Shown here: positions 23,845-35,458 of the stretch, piece after piece
How positions within the stretch are numbered: the stretch's first letter is position 1
Layout: each line of letters starts with the position of its first letter
The notes under the pieces: generated by a model
Told to the model about the DNA's origin: nothing
What the model saw: only the letters and a program-made list of their open reading frames with translations
Database searches by the model: none
DNA from: Burkholderia cepacia
Lineage (GTDB): Bacteria; Pseudomonadota; Gammaproteobacteria; Burkholderiales; Burkholderiaceae
DNA: 64,000 bases
Direction: 5' to 3'
Assembly: GCF_001718835.1 (NCBI RefSeq)
Contig: NZ_CP013443.1
Location: 558,001-622,000, forward strand
Position numbers and translations under genes: made by a program

Positions 23845-25014
23845 ATGCTGCTGGCGCTGGCGCAATGGCTGCAAGGAGACGCAAGCTTTTTGCGCTTGTT
23901 CACGTACCTCACGTTCCGCGCGGTGATGGCCACCATCACCGCGCTCGGGATCGGGCTCGTGTGCGGACCGTGGGTGATCCGCAAGCTGACGCAAATGAAG
24001 GTCGGTCAGGCCGTGCGCAAGGACGGCCCGCAGACCCACCTCGTCAAGTCCGGCACCCCGACGATGGGCGGCGTGCTGATCCTGATCGGCATCGCGGTCG
24101 CGACGCTGCTGTGGGGCGACCTGACGAACCGTTTCATCTGGATCGTGATGCTCGTCACGTTCGGGTTCGGCGTGATCGGCTGGGTCGACGATTACCGCAA
24201 GGTCGTCCACAAGGATCCGCGCGGGATGTCGTCGCGCGAAAAGTATTTCTGGCAATCGGTGATCGGGCTGTTCGCGGCCGTCTACCTCGCCTTCAGCGTG
24301 TCAGAGGCGAACAACGTGCGCGTGTTCGACCTGTTCATGGCGTGGGTGAGGAGCGGCCTGTCGATGGGGCTGCCGGCACGCGCCGACCTGATGCTGCCGT
24401 TCCTGAAGTCGATCAGCTATCCGCTCGGCGTGTGGGGCTTCATCGTGCTGACGTATTTCGTGATCGTCGGTGCGAGCAACGCGGTGAACCTGACCGACGG
24501 CCTCGACGGCCTCGTGATCATGCCGGTCGTGCTGGTCGGCGCGTCGCTGGGTGTGTTCGCGTACGTGATGGGCAGCGCGGTCTATTCAAAATACCTGTTG
24601 TTCCCGCATATCCCGGGCGCGGGCGAACTGCTGATCTTCTGTTCCGCGATGGGCGGGGCAGGGCTCGCGTTCCTCTGGTACAACACGCACCCCGCGCAGG
24701 TGTTCATGGGCGACGTCGGCGCGCTGGCGCTCGGCGGCGCGCTCGGCACGGTCGCGGTGATCGTGCGCCAGGAAATCGTGCTGTTCATCATGGGCGGCAT
24801 CTTCGTCGCGGAAACGCTGTCGGTGATGCTCCAGGTGTCGTGGTTCAAGTACACGAAAAAGCGCTACGGCGAAGGGCGCCGCCTGCTGAAGATGGCGCCG
24901 CTGCATCACCATTTCGAATTGTCCGGCTGGAAGGAAACGCAGGTGGTCGTGCGTTTCTGGATCATCACGCTGATGCTGTGCCTGTTCGGTCTGACCACCC
25001 TCAAGCTGCGGTAA
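23845..25014 (+). CDS. mraY: Phospho-N-acetylmuramoyl-pentapeptide-transferase MraY
   Basis: A 389-residue polytopic inner-membrane enzyme that transfers phospho-MurNAc-pentapeptide to undecaprenyl phosphate, forming lipid I. Ten hydrophobic segments are apparent. Conserved loops are [11 protein letters not shown], the Mg-binding [40 protein letters not shown] and the C-terminal [14 protein letters not shown]. The ribosome binding site is AAGGAAG before ATG 23845. It is longer than the 360 residues of E. coli through an extended loop after about residue 150. Confidence 0.96.
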
Positions 25015-25030
25015 AGGAAAGGTAACAAGG

Positions 25031-26557
25031 ATGTCTGGCGAGATGTTTGGAGATCGGCAACGGCCGATGGTGCTCGTACTGGGGCTCGGGGAATCGGGTC
25101 TCGCGATCGCGCGATGGTGCGCGAGGCACGGGTGCCGGCTGCGCATTGCCGATACCCGCGAGGCGCCGCCGAACCTTGCCGCGCTGCAGGCCGAAGGCAT
25201 CGATGCGGAATTCGTCGGCGGGGCGTTTACGCCCGCGCTGCTCGACGGCGGCGTCGAGATCGTCGGGCTGAGCCCCGGCCTGTCACCGCTCGAATCGGCG
25301 CTCGCGGCGCTGGTCGCGGCCGCGAACGAGCGCGGCGTCGCGGTGTGGGGCGAGCTGGAATTCTTCGCGCAGGCGCTGCGTGCGCTCGGCACGAGCGGCT
25401 ACCAGCCGAAGGTGCTCGCGATCACCGGCACCAACGGCAAGACCACGACGACGAGCCTCACGGGCCTGCTGTGCCAGCGCGCGGGCAAGAAGGTCGCGAT
25501 CGCGGGCAACATCAGCCCGGCGATGCTCGACCGGCTCGCCGGCGCGATCGACGAAACCGCGCTGCCGGACGTGTGGGTGCTCGAACTGTCGAGCTTCCAG
25601 CTCGAGACCGCGCGCACGTTCGCGCCCGACGCGGCCGCGATCCTGAACATCACGCAGGACCACCTCGACTGGCACGGCAGCTTCGACGCGTACGCGCAGG
25701 CCAAGGGCCGGATCTTCGGCGCGACGACGACGCGCGTGCTGAACCGCGACGATGCGGCCGTGATGAAGTTCGCGCCGGCAGCCGGTGCGGCCGACGCGCC
25801 GCGTACGGTCACGTTCGGCCTGAACGAACCGGTGCAGGACGGCGACTACGGGCTGTCGCGCGACAACGGCATCGCGTGGCTGGTGGAAGCCGTCGATCGC
25901 GATGCACCGGACGAAGCGGCGACGACGAGCCGCCGGCGCAAGCGCGATGCCGCGCACACGCCCGACATCGCGCAGAAGCGCCTGATGCCGGCCGACGCAC
26001 TGCGTATCCGCGGGCTGCACAACGCGGCGAACGCGCTGGCCGCGTTCGCGCTCGCACGCGCGATCGACCTGCCGGCCGCGCCGCTGCTGCACGCGCTGCG
26101 CGAGTACCGCGGCGAAGCGCATCGCGTCGAAGTGATCGCGACGATCGACGACGTGGACTACGTCGACGACAGCAAGGGCACGAACGTCGGCGCGACGGTT
26201 GCCGCGCTCGACGGGCTCGCCCAGAAGATCGTGCTGATCGCGGGCGGGGACGGCAAGGGCCAGGACTTCGCGCCGCTGGTCGCGCCGGTCGCGCGCTGGT
26301 GCCGCGCGGTGATGCTGATCGGCCGTGACGCGCCGGCGATCCGCGACACGCTCGCCGAAACGGGCGTACCGCTCGCCGACCACGCGACGCTCGAAGGTGC
26401 GGTGCACGCGGCGGCCGACCTCGCCGAGCCGGGCGATGCGGTGCTGCTGTCGCCCGCATGCGCGAGCCTCGACATGTTCAGGAACTACGCCCACCGCGCG
26501 GATGTGTTCCGCGCGGCGGTCGACGAAATCGCCATCGACAAAGGAGCGACGCCATGA
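25031..26557 (+). CDS. murD: UDP-N-acetylmuramoylalanine--D-glutamate ligase MurD
   Basis: A 508-residue Mur ligase that adds D-glutamate to UDP-MurNAc-L-Ala. The first-domain motif LGLGESGLAIARW, ATP loop AITGTNGKTTTTSL (about 135-148), NITQDHLDWHGSF and the C-terminal DDSKGTNVGATVAAL and SPACASLDMFRNYAHR are present. It is about 70 residues longer than E. coli MurD. A basic low-complexity insert near 297-313 accounts for part of this, and such inserts are common in Burkholderia. The stop overlaps the ftsW start by 4 bp. Confidence 0.95.
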   Translation: MSGEMFGDRQRPMVLVLGLGESGLAIARWCARHGCRLRIADTREAPPNLAALQAEGIDAEFVGGAFTPALLDGGVEIVGLSPGLSPLESALAALVAAANERGVAVWGELEFFAQALRALGTSGYQPKVLAITGTNGKTTTTSLTGLLCQRAGKKVAIAGNISPAMLDRLAGAIDETALPDVWVLELSSFQLETARTFAPDAAAILNITQDHLDWHGSFDAYAQAKGRIFGATTTRVLNRDDAAVMKFAPAAGAADAPRTVTFGLNEPVQDGDYGLSRDNGIAWLVEAVDRDAPDEAATTSRRRKRDAAHTPDIAQKRLMPADALRIRGLHNAANALAAFALARAIDLPAAPLLHALREYRGEAHRVEVIATIDDVDYVDDSKGTNVGATVAALDGLAQKIVLIAGGDGKGQDFAPLVAPVARWCRAVMLIGRDAPAIRDTLAETGVPLADHATLEGAVHAAADLAEPGDAVLLSPACASLDMFRNYAHRADVFRAAVDEIAIDKGATP

Positions 26558-27837
26558 GCTGGTCCGATCGCCTCGTCTCCCGTTTCAACGATCGGCGCGA
26601 CACCGGTGGCAATGCCGCGGGCGGCCGCGTCGCGTCGGCCACGCGCGCCGCGACCGGCGGCCTCGCGAGCGTCGTCAACGGCGTGCGCCCGAGCCGTTCG
26701 CGGATGCTCGACTTCGACTACTCGCTGCTGTGGGTCGCGATCGCGCTGCTCGGGCTGGGCGTCGTGATGGTGTACTCGGCCTCGATCGCGATGCCCGATT
26801 CGCCGAAATACGCGTCGTATCACGATTACGCGTTCCTGGTGCGCCACTGCGTGTCGCTCGTCGTCGCGTTCATCGCGGCGGTGATCGCGTTCCGGGTGCC
26901 GGTGTCGACGTGGGACAAATACGCGCCGCATCTTTTCCTAATCGCGCTGGTCGGCCTCGTGATCGTGCTGATCCCGCACGTCGGCAAGGGCGTGAACGGG
27001 GCGCGCCGCTGGATTCCGCTCGGCATCACGAACATGCAGCCGTCGGAAATCATGAAGCTCGCGGTGACGATCTATGCGGCGAACTACACGGTGCGCAAGC
27101 AGGAATACATGCAGAGCTTCGCGAAGGGCTTCCTGCCGATGGCGTTCGCGGTCGGCCTGGTCGGTGCGCTGCTGCTGCTCGAGCCGGACATGGGTGCGTT
27201 CATGGTCGTCGCGGCGATCGCGATGGGCGTGCTGTTCCTCGGCGGCGTGAACGGCAAGCTGTTCGGCGGCCTCGTCGCGACGGCGGTCGGCACCTTCACG
27301 ATGCTCGTGTGGCTGTCGCCGTGGCGTCGCGAGCGGATCTTCGCGTACCTCGATCCGTGGGACGAGCGTTACGCGCAGGGCAAGGCATACCAGCTCACGC
27401 ACTCGCTGATCGCGTTCGGACGCGGCGAGTGGTTCGGTGTCGGCCTCGGCGGCAGCGTCGAGAAGCTGAACTACCTGCCGGAAGCGCATACCGACTTCAT
27501 CCTCGCGGTGATCGGCGAGGAACTCGGGTTCGTCGGCGTGCTGGTCGTGATCCTGCTGTTCTACTGGATCGTGCGCCGCGCGTTCGAGATCGGCCGCCAG
27601 GCACTCGCGCTCGACCGCACGTTCGCGGGCTTGATGGCGAAGGGCATCGGCATCTGGTTCGGCGCACAGACCTTCATCAACATGGGCGTGAACCTCGGGC
27701 TGCTGCCGACCAAGGGCCTGACGCTGCCGCTCGTGAGCTACGGCGGCTCCGGCATTCTGCTGAACTGCGTCGCGCTCGCGGTGCTGCTGCGGGTCGACTA
27801 TGAAAACCGGGTGCTGATGCGCGGAGGGAAGGTATGA
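26554..27837 (+). CDS. ftsW: Septal peptidoglycan glycosyltransferase FtsW
   Basis: A 427-residue SEDS-family glycosyltransferase that polymerises lipid II at the septum with FtsI. A basic cytoplasmic N-terminus of about 50 residues precedes ten membrane helices. Family signatures include NGARRWIPLGITNMQPSEIMKLA, LEPDMGAFMVV and the C-terminal TKGLTLPLVSYGGSGIL. The start ATG at 26554 overlaps the murD stop. Its own stop overlaps murG. Confidence 0.95.
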   Translation: MSWSDRLVSRFNDRRDTGGNAAGGRVASATRAATGGLASVVNGVRPSRSRMLDFDYSLLWVAIALLGLGVVMVYSASIAMPDSPKYASYHDYAFLVRHCVSLVVAFIAAVIAFRVPVSTWDKYAPHLFLIALVGLVIVLIPHVGKGVNGARRWIPLGITNMQPSEIMKLAVTIYAANYTVRKQEYMQSFAKGFLPMAFAVGLVGALLLLEPDMGAFMVVAAIAMGVLFLGGVNGKLFGGLVATAVGTFTMLVWLSPWRRERIFAYLDPWDERYAQGKAYQLTHSLIAFGRGEWFGVGLGGSVEKLNYLPEAHTDFILAVIGEELGFVGVLVVILLFYWIVRRAFEIGRQALALDRTFAGLMAKGIGIWFGAQTFINMGVNLGLLPTKGLTLPLVSYGGSGILLNCVALAVLLRVDYENRVLMRGGKV

Positions 27838-28933
27838 CCGCGTCGCAACGCACGCTGATGGTGATGGCAGGCGGCACCGGGGGCCACGTGTTCCCGGGGC
27901 TCGCGGTCGCGCACCGGATGGAGGCGGCGGGCTGGCGCGTCGTGTGGCTCGGCAATCCGGCCGGGATGGAAGCGACGCTCGTGCCGAAGCACGGCATTCC
28001 GATGGAATACGTGCGGTTCGGCGGGCTGCGCGGCAAGGGCCTGAAGACCAAGCTGACGCTGCCGTTCAACCTGCTGCGCGCATGCGGGCAGAGCCTCGCC
28101 GCGCTGCGCCGCGTGCGCCCCGACGTCGTGCTCGGGATGGGCGGCTACATCACGTTCCCGGCGGGCGTGATGACGGCGCTGTCGGGGCGTCCGCTCGTGC
28201 TGCATGAACAGAATTCGATCGCGGGCCTGACGAACAAGGTGCTCGCGAAATTCGCGAAACGCGTGCTCGTCGCGTTCCCCGGCGCGCTGCCGCACGCGGA
28301 ATGGACGGGTAACCCGATTCGCGCGGAACTTGCCGGCACGGAAGCGCCCAAAGCACGCTACGCATCGCGCAGCGGCCCGCTGAACGTGCTGGTCGTCGGC
28401 GGCAGTCTCGGTGCGGCGGCGCTGAACGAAGTCGTGCCGCGCGCGCTGGCGATGCTGACGCCGGGTGAACGCCCGCGCATCGTGCATCAGGCCGGCGCGA
28501 AGCACATCGACGCGCTGAAGGCGAATTACGAAGCGGCCGGTTTCGCGGCCGGCGAAGACGTGCGGCTCGTGCCGTTCATCGACGACATGGCGGCCGCGTA
28601 TGCGGCGGCGGATCTGGTGATCTGCCGGTCGGGTGCGATGACGGTGTCGGAGATCGCGGCGGTGGGCGTGGCGGCGCTGTTCGTGCCGTTCCCGTACGCG
28701 GTCGACGATCACCAGACGAGCAACGCCGCGTTCCTCGCCGATGCGGGCGCGGCCGTGCTGGTGCAACAACGCGACCTGTCGGCGGAACTGCTCGCCGACT
28801 GGCTGCGCGGCCAGTCGCGGGCATCGCTCGCGGACATGGCGGAACGTTCGCGCTCGCTGGCGAAGCCCGAGGCCACCGACGAAGTCGCGCGCGTGTGCGC
28901 GAAGGCGGCCGGCGCGAACCTGGAAAAATTGCA

Positions 28934-28937
<4 letters not shown>
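27834..28937 (+). CDS. murG: UDP-N-acetylglucosamine--lipid I transferase MurG
   Basis: A 367-residue GT-B glycosyltransferase that converts lipid I to lipid II on the cytoplasmic face of the membrane. The N-terminal glycine motif MAGGTGGHVFPGLAV, the second G-loop VVGGSLGAAALNEVVP and the UDP-GlcNAc site CRSGAMTVSEIAAVGVAALFVPFP are intact. It is packed between ftsW and murC with 4-bp overlaps at both ends. Confidence 0.96.
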
Positions 28938-30331
<1,394 letters not shown>

Positions 30332-30332
30332 C

Positions 30333-31274
30333 ATGAGCGGGATTGATCCGAAACGTTTCGGCAAGGTGGCGGTGTTGTTCGGCGGCGAGTCCTCGGAGCG
30401 CGAGGTTTCGCTCACGTCCGGCCAGCTCGTGCTGCAGGGCCTGCGCGACGCGGGCATCGACGCGCACCTGTTCGACCCGGCCGAGCGCCCGCTGGCGGCG
30501 CTGAAGGACGAAGGGTTCGTACGTGCGTTCAACGCGCTGCACGGCGGTTACGGCGAGAACGGCCAGATCCAGGGCGCGCTCGATTTCTATGGGATCCGTT
30601 ACACAGGCAGCGGCGTGCTCGGGTCGGCGCTCGGCCTCGACAAGTTCCGCACGAAGCTCGTCTGGCAGCAGACGGGCGTGCCGACGCCGCCGTTCGAGAC
30701 CGTGCTGCGCGGCGACGACCTCGCGGCGCGCGCGACGGACATCGTCGCAAAGCTCGGCCTGCCGCTGTTCGTGAAGCCGGCGAGCGAGGGCTCGAGCGTC
30801 GCGGTGCTGAAGGTGAAGACGGCCGATGCGCTGCCGGCTGCGCTCGCGGAAGCCGCGAAGCACGACCCGATCGTGATCGTCGAGAAGAGCATCGAGGGCG
30901 GCGGCGAATACACCGCATGCATCGCCGGCGATCTCGACCTGCCGGTGATCAAGATCGTGCCGGCCGGCGAGTTCTACGACTATCACGCGAAGTACATCGC
31001 CAACGACACGCAATACCTGATCCCGTGCGGGTTGCCCGCCGACAAGGAAGCGGAGCTCAAGCGCGTCGCGCGGCGTGCGTTCGACGTGCTCGGCTGCACC
31101 GACTGGGGCCGCGCGGACTTCATGCTCGACGCCGATGGCAATGCGTACTTCCTGGAAGTGAACACCGCGCCGGGCATGACCGACCACTCGCTGCCGCCGA
31201 AGGCCGCGCGTGCGGTCGGCATCAGCTATTCGGAGCTGGTCGTGAAGGTGCTGTCGCTCACGCTCAACGACTGA
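30333..31274 (+). CDS. ddlB: D-alanine--D-alanine ligase
   Basis: A 313-residue ATP-grasp enzyme that makes the D-Ala-D-Ala dipeptide used by MurF. VLFGGESSEREVSLTSG is the N-terminal signature. FVKPASEGSSVAV binds ATP, and the metal-binding block FLEVNTAPGMTDHSLPP is intact. It sits between murC and ftsQ, the usual place of the ddlB paralogue in the dcw cluster. Confidence 0.96.
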   Translation: MSGIDPKRFGKVAVLFGGESSEREVSLTSGQLVLQGLRDAGIDAHLFDPAERPLAALKDEGFVRAFNALHGGYGENGQIQGALDFYGIRYTGSGVLGSALGLDKFRTKLVWQQTGVPTPPFETVLRGDDLAARATDIVAKLGLPLFVKPASEGSSVAVLKVKTADALPAALAEAAKHDPIVIVEKSIEGGGEYTACIAGDLDLPVIKIVPAGEFYDYHAKYIANDTQYLIPCGLPADKEAELKRVARRAFDVLGCTDWGRADFMLDADGNAYFLEVNTAPGMTDHSLPPKAARAVGISYSELVVKVLSLTLND

Positions 31275-31293
31275 CGCAGGAACGGAACGACGT

Positions 31294-32046
31294 ATGTGGA
31301 ACAACGTTCGCCAACTCAACCTTGCCGCCAGCGCGCTGTACGCGCTGCTGCTGCTCGTGTTGGCGGCGGCCGGTTGCTACTGGCTGATCCAGCGCCCGAC
31401 GTTCGCGTTGCGGGAAATCCGGATCGACGGCGACACCGAGCACATCAATTCGCCGACGGTACGCGCGGGCGTGGTCGGCCGGCTGAAGGGCAATTTCTTC
31501 ACGGTCGATCTCGATGCCGCGCGCGCCGCGTTCGAGCAGATGCCCTGGGTGCGCCATGCGAGCGTGCGCCGGGTGTGGCCGAATGCGCTTGCTGTCACGC
31601 TCGAGGAGTACAAACCGCTCGGGACCTGGGGCAGCGACCAGCTCGTGAGCGTCGACGGCGAGCTGTTCACCGCGAACCAGGGCGAGCTGGAGCAGGAACT
31701 GCCGGCGTTCGACGGCCCGGAGGGCAGTGCGAAGGAAGTCGTCACGCGGTATCGCGACTTCGGGAAATGGTTTGCGCCGCTGAAGGCGGCGCCGGAAGAA
31801 GTGACGCTGTCGGCGCGGTACGCGTGGACGGTGAAGCTGTCGAACGGCATGCAGGTCGAGCTGGGCAAGGAACGCAACAGCGAGTCGCTGCATGACCGGA
31901 GCCAGCGCCTGGTCGCCGCCTGGCCGGCGGTCACGGAGCGCTGGGGCAACGACATCGAGTACGCGGACCTGCGCTATCCGAACGGATTCGCGATTCGCGC
32001 GGCAGGCATGCGGTTCCTGACCGATACCGACAAGCGCAAGAAGTAA
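31294..32046 (+). CDS. ftsQ: Cell division protein FtsQ
   Basis: A 250-residue bitopic divisome protein. A membrane helix near residues 9-30 (LYALLLLVLAAAGCYWLI) is followed by a POTRA domain (FALREIRIDGDTEHIN, about 36-105) and the FtsQ beta domain. FtsQ binds FtsB and FtsL in the periplasm. It lies 19 bp after ddlB and 26 bp before ftsA. Confidence 0.95.
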   Translation: MWNNVRQLNLAASALYALLLLVLAAAGCYWLIQRPTFALREIRIDGDTEHINSPTVRAGVVGRLKGNFFTVDLDAARAAFEQMPWVRHASVRRVWPNALAVTLEEYKPLGTWGSDQLVSVDGELFTANQGELEQELPAFDGPEGSAKEVVTRYRDFGKWFAPLKAAPEEVTLSARYAWTVKLSNGMQVELGKERNSESLHDRSQRLVAAWPAVTERWGNDIEYADLRYPNGFAIRAAGMRFLTDTDKRKK

Positions 32047-32072
32047 CGAGAGATCACACGCAAGAGCACTTT

Positions 32073-33305
32073 ATGAGCAAAGACTACAAGGATCTGCTGG
32101 TTTCCCTCGACATCGGCACGTCGAAGGTGGTGGCCATCGTCGCCGAGCTGAAGGGCGAAGGTCACTACGAGGTGATCGGTCTCGGCCAGAGCGAGTCGAA
32201 GGGTCTGAAGAAAGGTGTGGTGGTCAACATCGAGGCCACCGTGCAGTCGATCCAGCGAGCGCTCGAGGAAGCCGAGCTGATGGCCGACTGCAAGATCACC
32301 AACGTGTTCACGGGGATTGCCGGCAGCCACATCCGCAGCTTCAACTCGAGCGGGATGGTCGCGATCAAGGACAAGGAAGTCACGCAGACGGACGTCGCGC
32401 GCGTGATCGAGACCGCGAAGGCGATCAACATCCCGACCGACCAGCAGGTGCTGCACATCCTCACGCAGGAATTCATCATCGACGGCCAGGAAGACGTGCG
32501 CGAGCCGATCGGGATGAGCGGCATCCGGCTGGAAGTGAAGGTGCACATCGTGACGGGCGCGGTGAGCGCCGCGCAGAACATCGTCAAGTGCGTGCGCCGC
32601 TGCGGGCTGGAAGTGAACGACCTGATCCTGCAGCCGCTCGCGTCGTCGCTGGCGGTGCTGACGGAAGACGAGAAGGACCTCGGCGTGGTGCTGGTCGACA
32701 TCGGCGGCGGCACGACGGACATCGCGATCTTCGCCGAAGGCGCGATTCGCCACACTGCGGTGATTCCGATCGCCGGCGACCAGATCACGAGCGACATCGC
32801 GATGGCGCTGCGCACGCCGACGCCGGATGCGGAAGACATCAAGGTCGGCTACGGGATCGCGAAGCAGGCGCTCGCCGATCCGGACGAAATGGTGGAAGTG
32901 CCGGGCCTCGGCGAACGCGGCCCGCGCACGCTGTCGCGCCAGGCGCTCGCGGCCGTGATCGAGCCGCGCGTCGAGGAACTGTTCTCGCTCGTGCAGCAGG
33001 TCGTGCGCGAATCGGGTTACGAAGAACTCCTGAGCTCCGGCGTGGTCATTACCGGCGGCGCGTCGATGATGCCCGGCATGGTCGAGCTCGGCGAAGACAT
33101 TTTCCTGAAACCGGTGCGCATCGGCGCGCCGGAGTATGCAGGCGGCCTTTCCGACGTCGTGCGCAATCCGCGCTACTCGACGGCGATGGGGCTGCTCGTC
33201 GAAGGCAGCGCCCAGCGCATGCGCGGCCGCAAGGTCGCCGTGCAGTCCGGCAACGCGGGGCAGGTGTTCTCGCGGATGAAGGAATGGTTCCTGAGCAACT
33301 TCTGA
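32073..33305 (+). CDS. ftsA: Cell division protein FtsA
   Basis: A 410-residue actin-like ATPase that tethers FtsZ to the membrane. VSLDIGTSKVVAIVAEL is the phosphate-1 motif, VLVDIGGGTTDIAIF (about 207-221) the phosphate-2 motif and VVITGGASMMPGM the adenosine motif. The C-terminus (FSRMKEWFLSNF) is an amphipathic membrane-targeting helix as in other FtsA. It is separated from ftsZ by 116 bp without a gene. Confidence 0.96.
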   Translation: MSKDYKDLLVSLDIGTSKVVAIVAELKGEGHYEVIGLGQSESKGLKKGVVVNIEATVQSIQRALEEAELMADCKITNVFTGIAGSHIRSFNSSGMVAIKDKEVTQTDVARVIETAKAINIPTDQQVLHILTQEFIIDGQEDVREPIGMSGIRLEVKVHIVTGAVSAAQNIVKCVRRCGLEVNDLILQPLASSLAVLTEDEKDLGVVLVDIGGGTTDIAIFAEGAIRHTAVIPIAGDQITSDIAMALRTPTPDAEDIKVGYGIAKQALADPDEMVEVPGLGERGPRTLSRQALAAVIEPRVEELFSLVQQVVRESGYEELLSSGVVITGGASMMPGMVELGEDIFLKPVRIGAPEYAGGLSDVVRNPRYSTAMGLLVEGSAQRMRGRKVAVQSGNAGQVFSRMKEWFLSNF

Positions 33306-33421
33306 CGAACCGAACCGAATCGAAATTCGCGCTGGTGCCGGCGGCTGGCGCGCGACAGGGGGTTGCCCGATCTCCTGCCGAATAACGGCCGAGTAGCAGT
33401 TTTTCTCTTGACGGAGGCAAC

Positions 33422-34618
33422 ATGGAATTCGAAATGCTGGAAACCGAGACCAACGGCACCATCATCAAGGTGGTCGGCGTTGGCGGCGCTGGCGGCAATG
33501 CCGTCCAGCACATGATCAACCGCGGCGTGCAGGGCGTCGATTTCATCGTGATGAACACGGATGCGCAGGCGCTGTCGCGTTCGCGCGCATCGTCGGTGAT
33601 CCAGCTCGGCAACACGGGCCTCGGCGCCGGTGCGAAGCCGGAAATGGGCCGTGCGGCCGCGGAAGAGGCGCGTGAGCGTATCGCCGACGCACTGCGCGGC
33701 GCGCACATGGTGTTCATCACCGCCGGCATGGGTGGCGGCACGGGCACGGGCGCGGCACCGGTGGTCGCGCAGATCGCGAAGGAGATGGGCATCCTGACGG
33801 TGGGTGTCGTCAGCAAGCCGTTCGAGTTCGAAGGCGGCAAGCGCATGCGCGTCGCCGAAGCAGGCTCGCAGCAACTGGAGGATCACGTCGACTCGCTGAT
33901 CGTCGTTCTGAACGACAAGCTGTTCGACGTGATGGGCGACGACGCCGAGATGGACAAGTGCTTCCAGTGCGCGGACGACGTGTTGAACAACGCGGTTGCA
34001 GGCATCGCGGAAATCATCAACGTCGATGGCCTCGTGAACGTCGACTTCGAAGACGTGAAGACGGTGATGGGCGAGCAGGGCAAGGCGATGATGGGCACGG
34101 CGACGGTTGCCGGCGTCGATCGCGCGCGCCTCGCGGCGGAACAGGCCGTGGCGAGCCCGCTGCTCGAAGGCGTCGATCTGTCGGGTGCGCGCGGCGTGCT
34201 GGTCAACATCACGTCGAGCCGTTCGCTGCGCCTGTCGGAAACGCGCGAAGTGATGAACACGATCAAGAGCTACGCGGCAGAAGATGCGACGGTGATCTTC
34301 GGTGCGGTGTACGACGACGCAATGGGCGATGCGCTGCGCGTGACGGTCGTGGCAACGGGTCTGGGCCGTGCGGCGAAGAAGCAGCAGTCGGCACCGATGA
34401 CGCTGCTGCGCACGGGTACGGACAACCAGCCGGTCAGCGCGGTGTCGCACGGCTATGCACCGGCCCATCACGTCAGCACGGCGGACTACGGCGCGCTGGA
34501 TACGCCGGCAGTGTGGCGCAATTCGCGCGAAACCGCGGCATCGCACGTGCAGGCGCTGCAGGAGAAGGGTGTCGACACGTACGACATCCCGGCTTTCCTG
34601 CGCAAGCAGGCTGACTGA
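33422..34618 (+). CDS. ftsZ: Cell division protein FtsZ
   Basis: A 398-residue tubulin homologue that forms the Z ring. VGVGGAGGNAVQHMI, the tubulin signature GGGTGTGAAPVVA (about 104-116) and the synergy-loop NVDFEDVKTVM are present. The C-terminal peptide YDIPAFLRKQ is the conserved tail that binds FtsA and ZapD, and zapD is encoded at 43082. The start follows GGAGGCAAC. Nothing with a clear T-tract terminator is seen after it, though a GC-rich 7-bp hairpin lies near 34638. Confidence 0.97.
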   Translation: MEFEMLETETNGTIIKVVGVGGAGGNAVQHMINRGVQGVDFIVMNTDAQALSRSRASSVIQLGNTGLGAGAKPEMGRAAAEEARERIADALRGAHMVFITAGMGGGTGTGAAPVVAQIAKEMGILTVGVVSKPFEFEGGKRMRVAEAGSQQLEDHVDSLIVVLNDKLFDVMGDDAEMDKCFQCADDVLNNAVAGIAEIINVDGLVNVDFEDVKTVMGEQGKAMMGTATVAGVDRARLAAEQAVASPLLEGVDLSGARGVLVNITSSRSLRLSETREVMNTIKSYAAEDATVIFGAVYDDAMGDALRVTVVATGLGRAAKKQQSAPMTLLRTGTDNQPVSAVSHGYAPAHHVSTADYGALDTPAVWRNSRETAASHVQALQEKGVDTYDIPAFLRKQAD

Positions 34619-34806
34619 CGCAAACACAGGCGAAGCCGCGGCGAAACGGCCGCGGTATCGCCGGCGTGACGGATGCTACGGACCACGACAGGCCGCGTCG
34701 GCTGCGACGCCGGGCCGGGAAACGTGCCCTCTTCGCTCAGGCGGGGCGGGATGGGCCGTGCTGTCCGCAACACGCTGAAAAACCGCATCGCTATGAGGGA
34801 CCAGCC

Positions 34807-35315
34807 ATGATTCAAGTGGGCGACGCGCTGCCCGACGCGCAACTGTTCGAGTTCATCGACGACGCGCGCGAAAAGGGTGCACGCTGGGGCCGAACGCCTG
34901 CAGCGTGCGCGACCAGGTTGCGGGAAAGCGGGTGGTGATCTTCGGATTGCCGGGCGCTTTCACGCCGACCTGCTCGGCGCAGCATGTACCGGGCTATGTC
35001 GAACACGCCGAGCAACTGCGCGCGGCGGGGATCGACGAGATCTGGTGCGTGTCCGTCAACGACGCATTCGTGATGGGCGCATGGGGACGTGATCTGCACA
35101 CCGCGGGCAAGGTGCGCATGATGGCGGACGGCAGCGCGGCTTTCACTCATGCGCTGGGGCTGACGCAGGATTTGTCCGCGCGTGGCATGGGGATTCGTTC
35201 CCTGCGCTACGCGATGGTGATTGACGGCGGTGTGGTCAAGACGCTGGCCGTCGAGGCGCCGGGCAAATTCGAAGTGAGCGATGCGGCGAGTGTTCTCGCG
35301 ACGTTGACGTCCTGA
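34807..35315 (+). pseudogene. Peroxiredoxin (Prx5/AhpE-like redoxin), interrupted by a frameshift
   Basis: The reading frame from ATG 34807 (MIQVGDALPDAQLFEF) encodes the correct N-terminus up to about 34875. The rest of the protein continues in the -1 frame to the stop at 35313-35315: LGPNACSVRDQVAGKRVVIF, GAFTPTCSAQHVPGYVEH and so on. TPTC holds the peroxidatic cysteine. The break falls at GAA AAG GGT GCA (34870-34881). Everything after it is well conserved, so one base is missing or one tRNA slip is needed. It lies between ftsZ and lpxC, where betaproteobacteria commonly carry this peroxiredoxin. It could be a true mutation, a sequencing error or, less likely, programmed frameshifting. Confidence 0.85.
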
Positions 35316-35458
35316 TCGTGCGGTGCGCCGTTGCCTGCCGGCAACGCTGCTCACCGGCCTCAGGGCAGTTGTAACACGGGCTGATGACCGGAAACGCCTC
35401 CGTTCCGGGCATCGGCCCGTCCCGTATCGGCAGGGGTAAACAGCCGAAACAGATTGAT

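Noticed and set aside
34859..34890. Programmed -1 frameshifting as the main explanation of the peroxiredoxin
   Set aside because: The heptamer pattern fits, but no stimulatory hairpin or upstream Shine-Dalgarno is evident and the family does not use frameshifting; a deletion or sequencing error is simpler.
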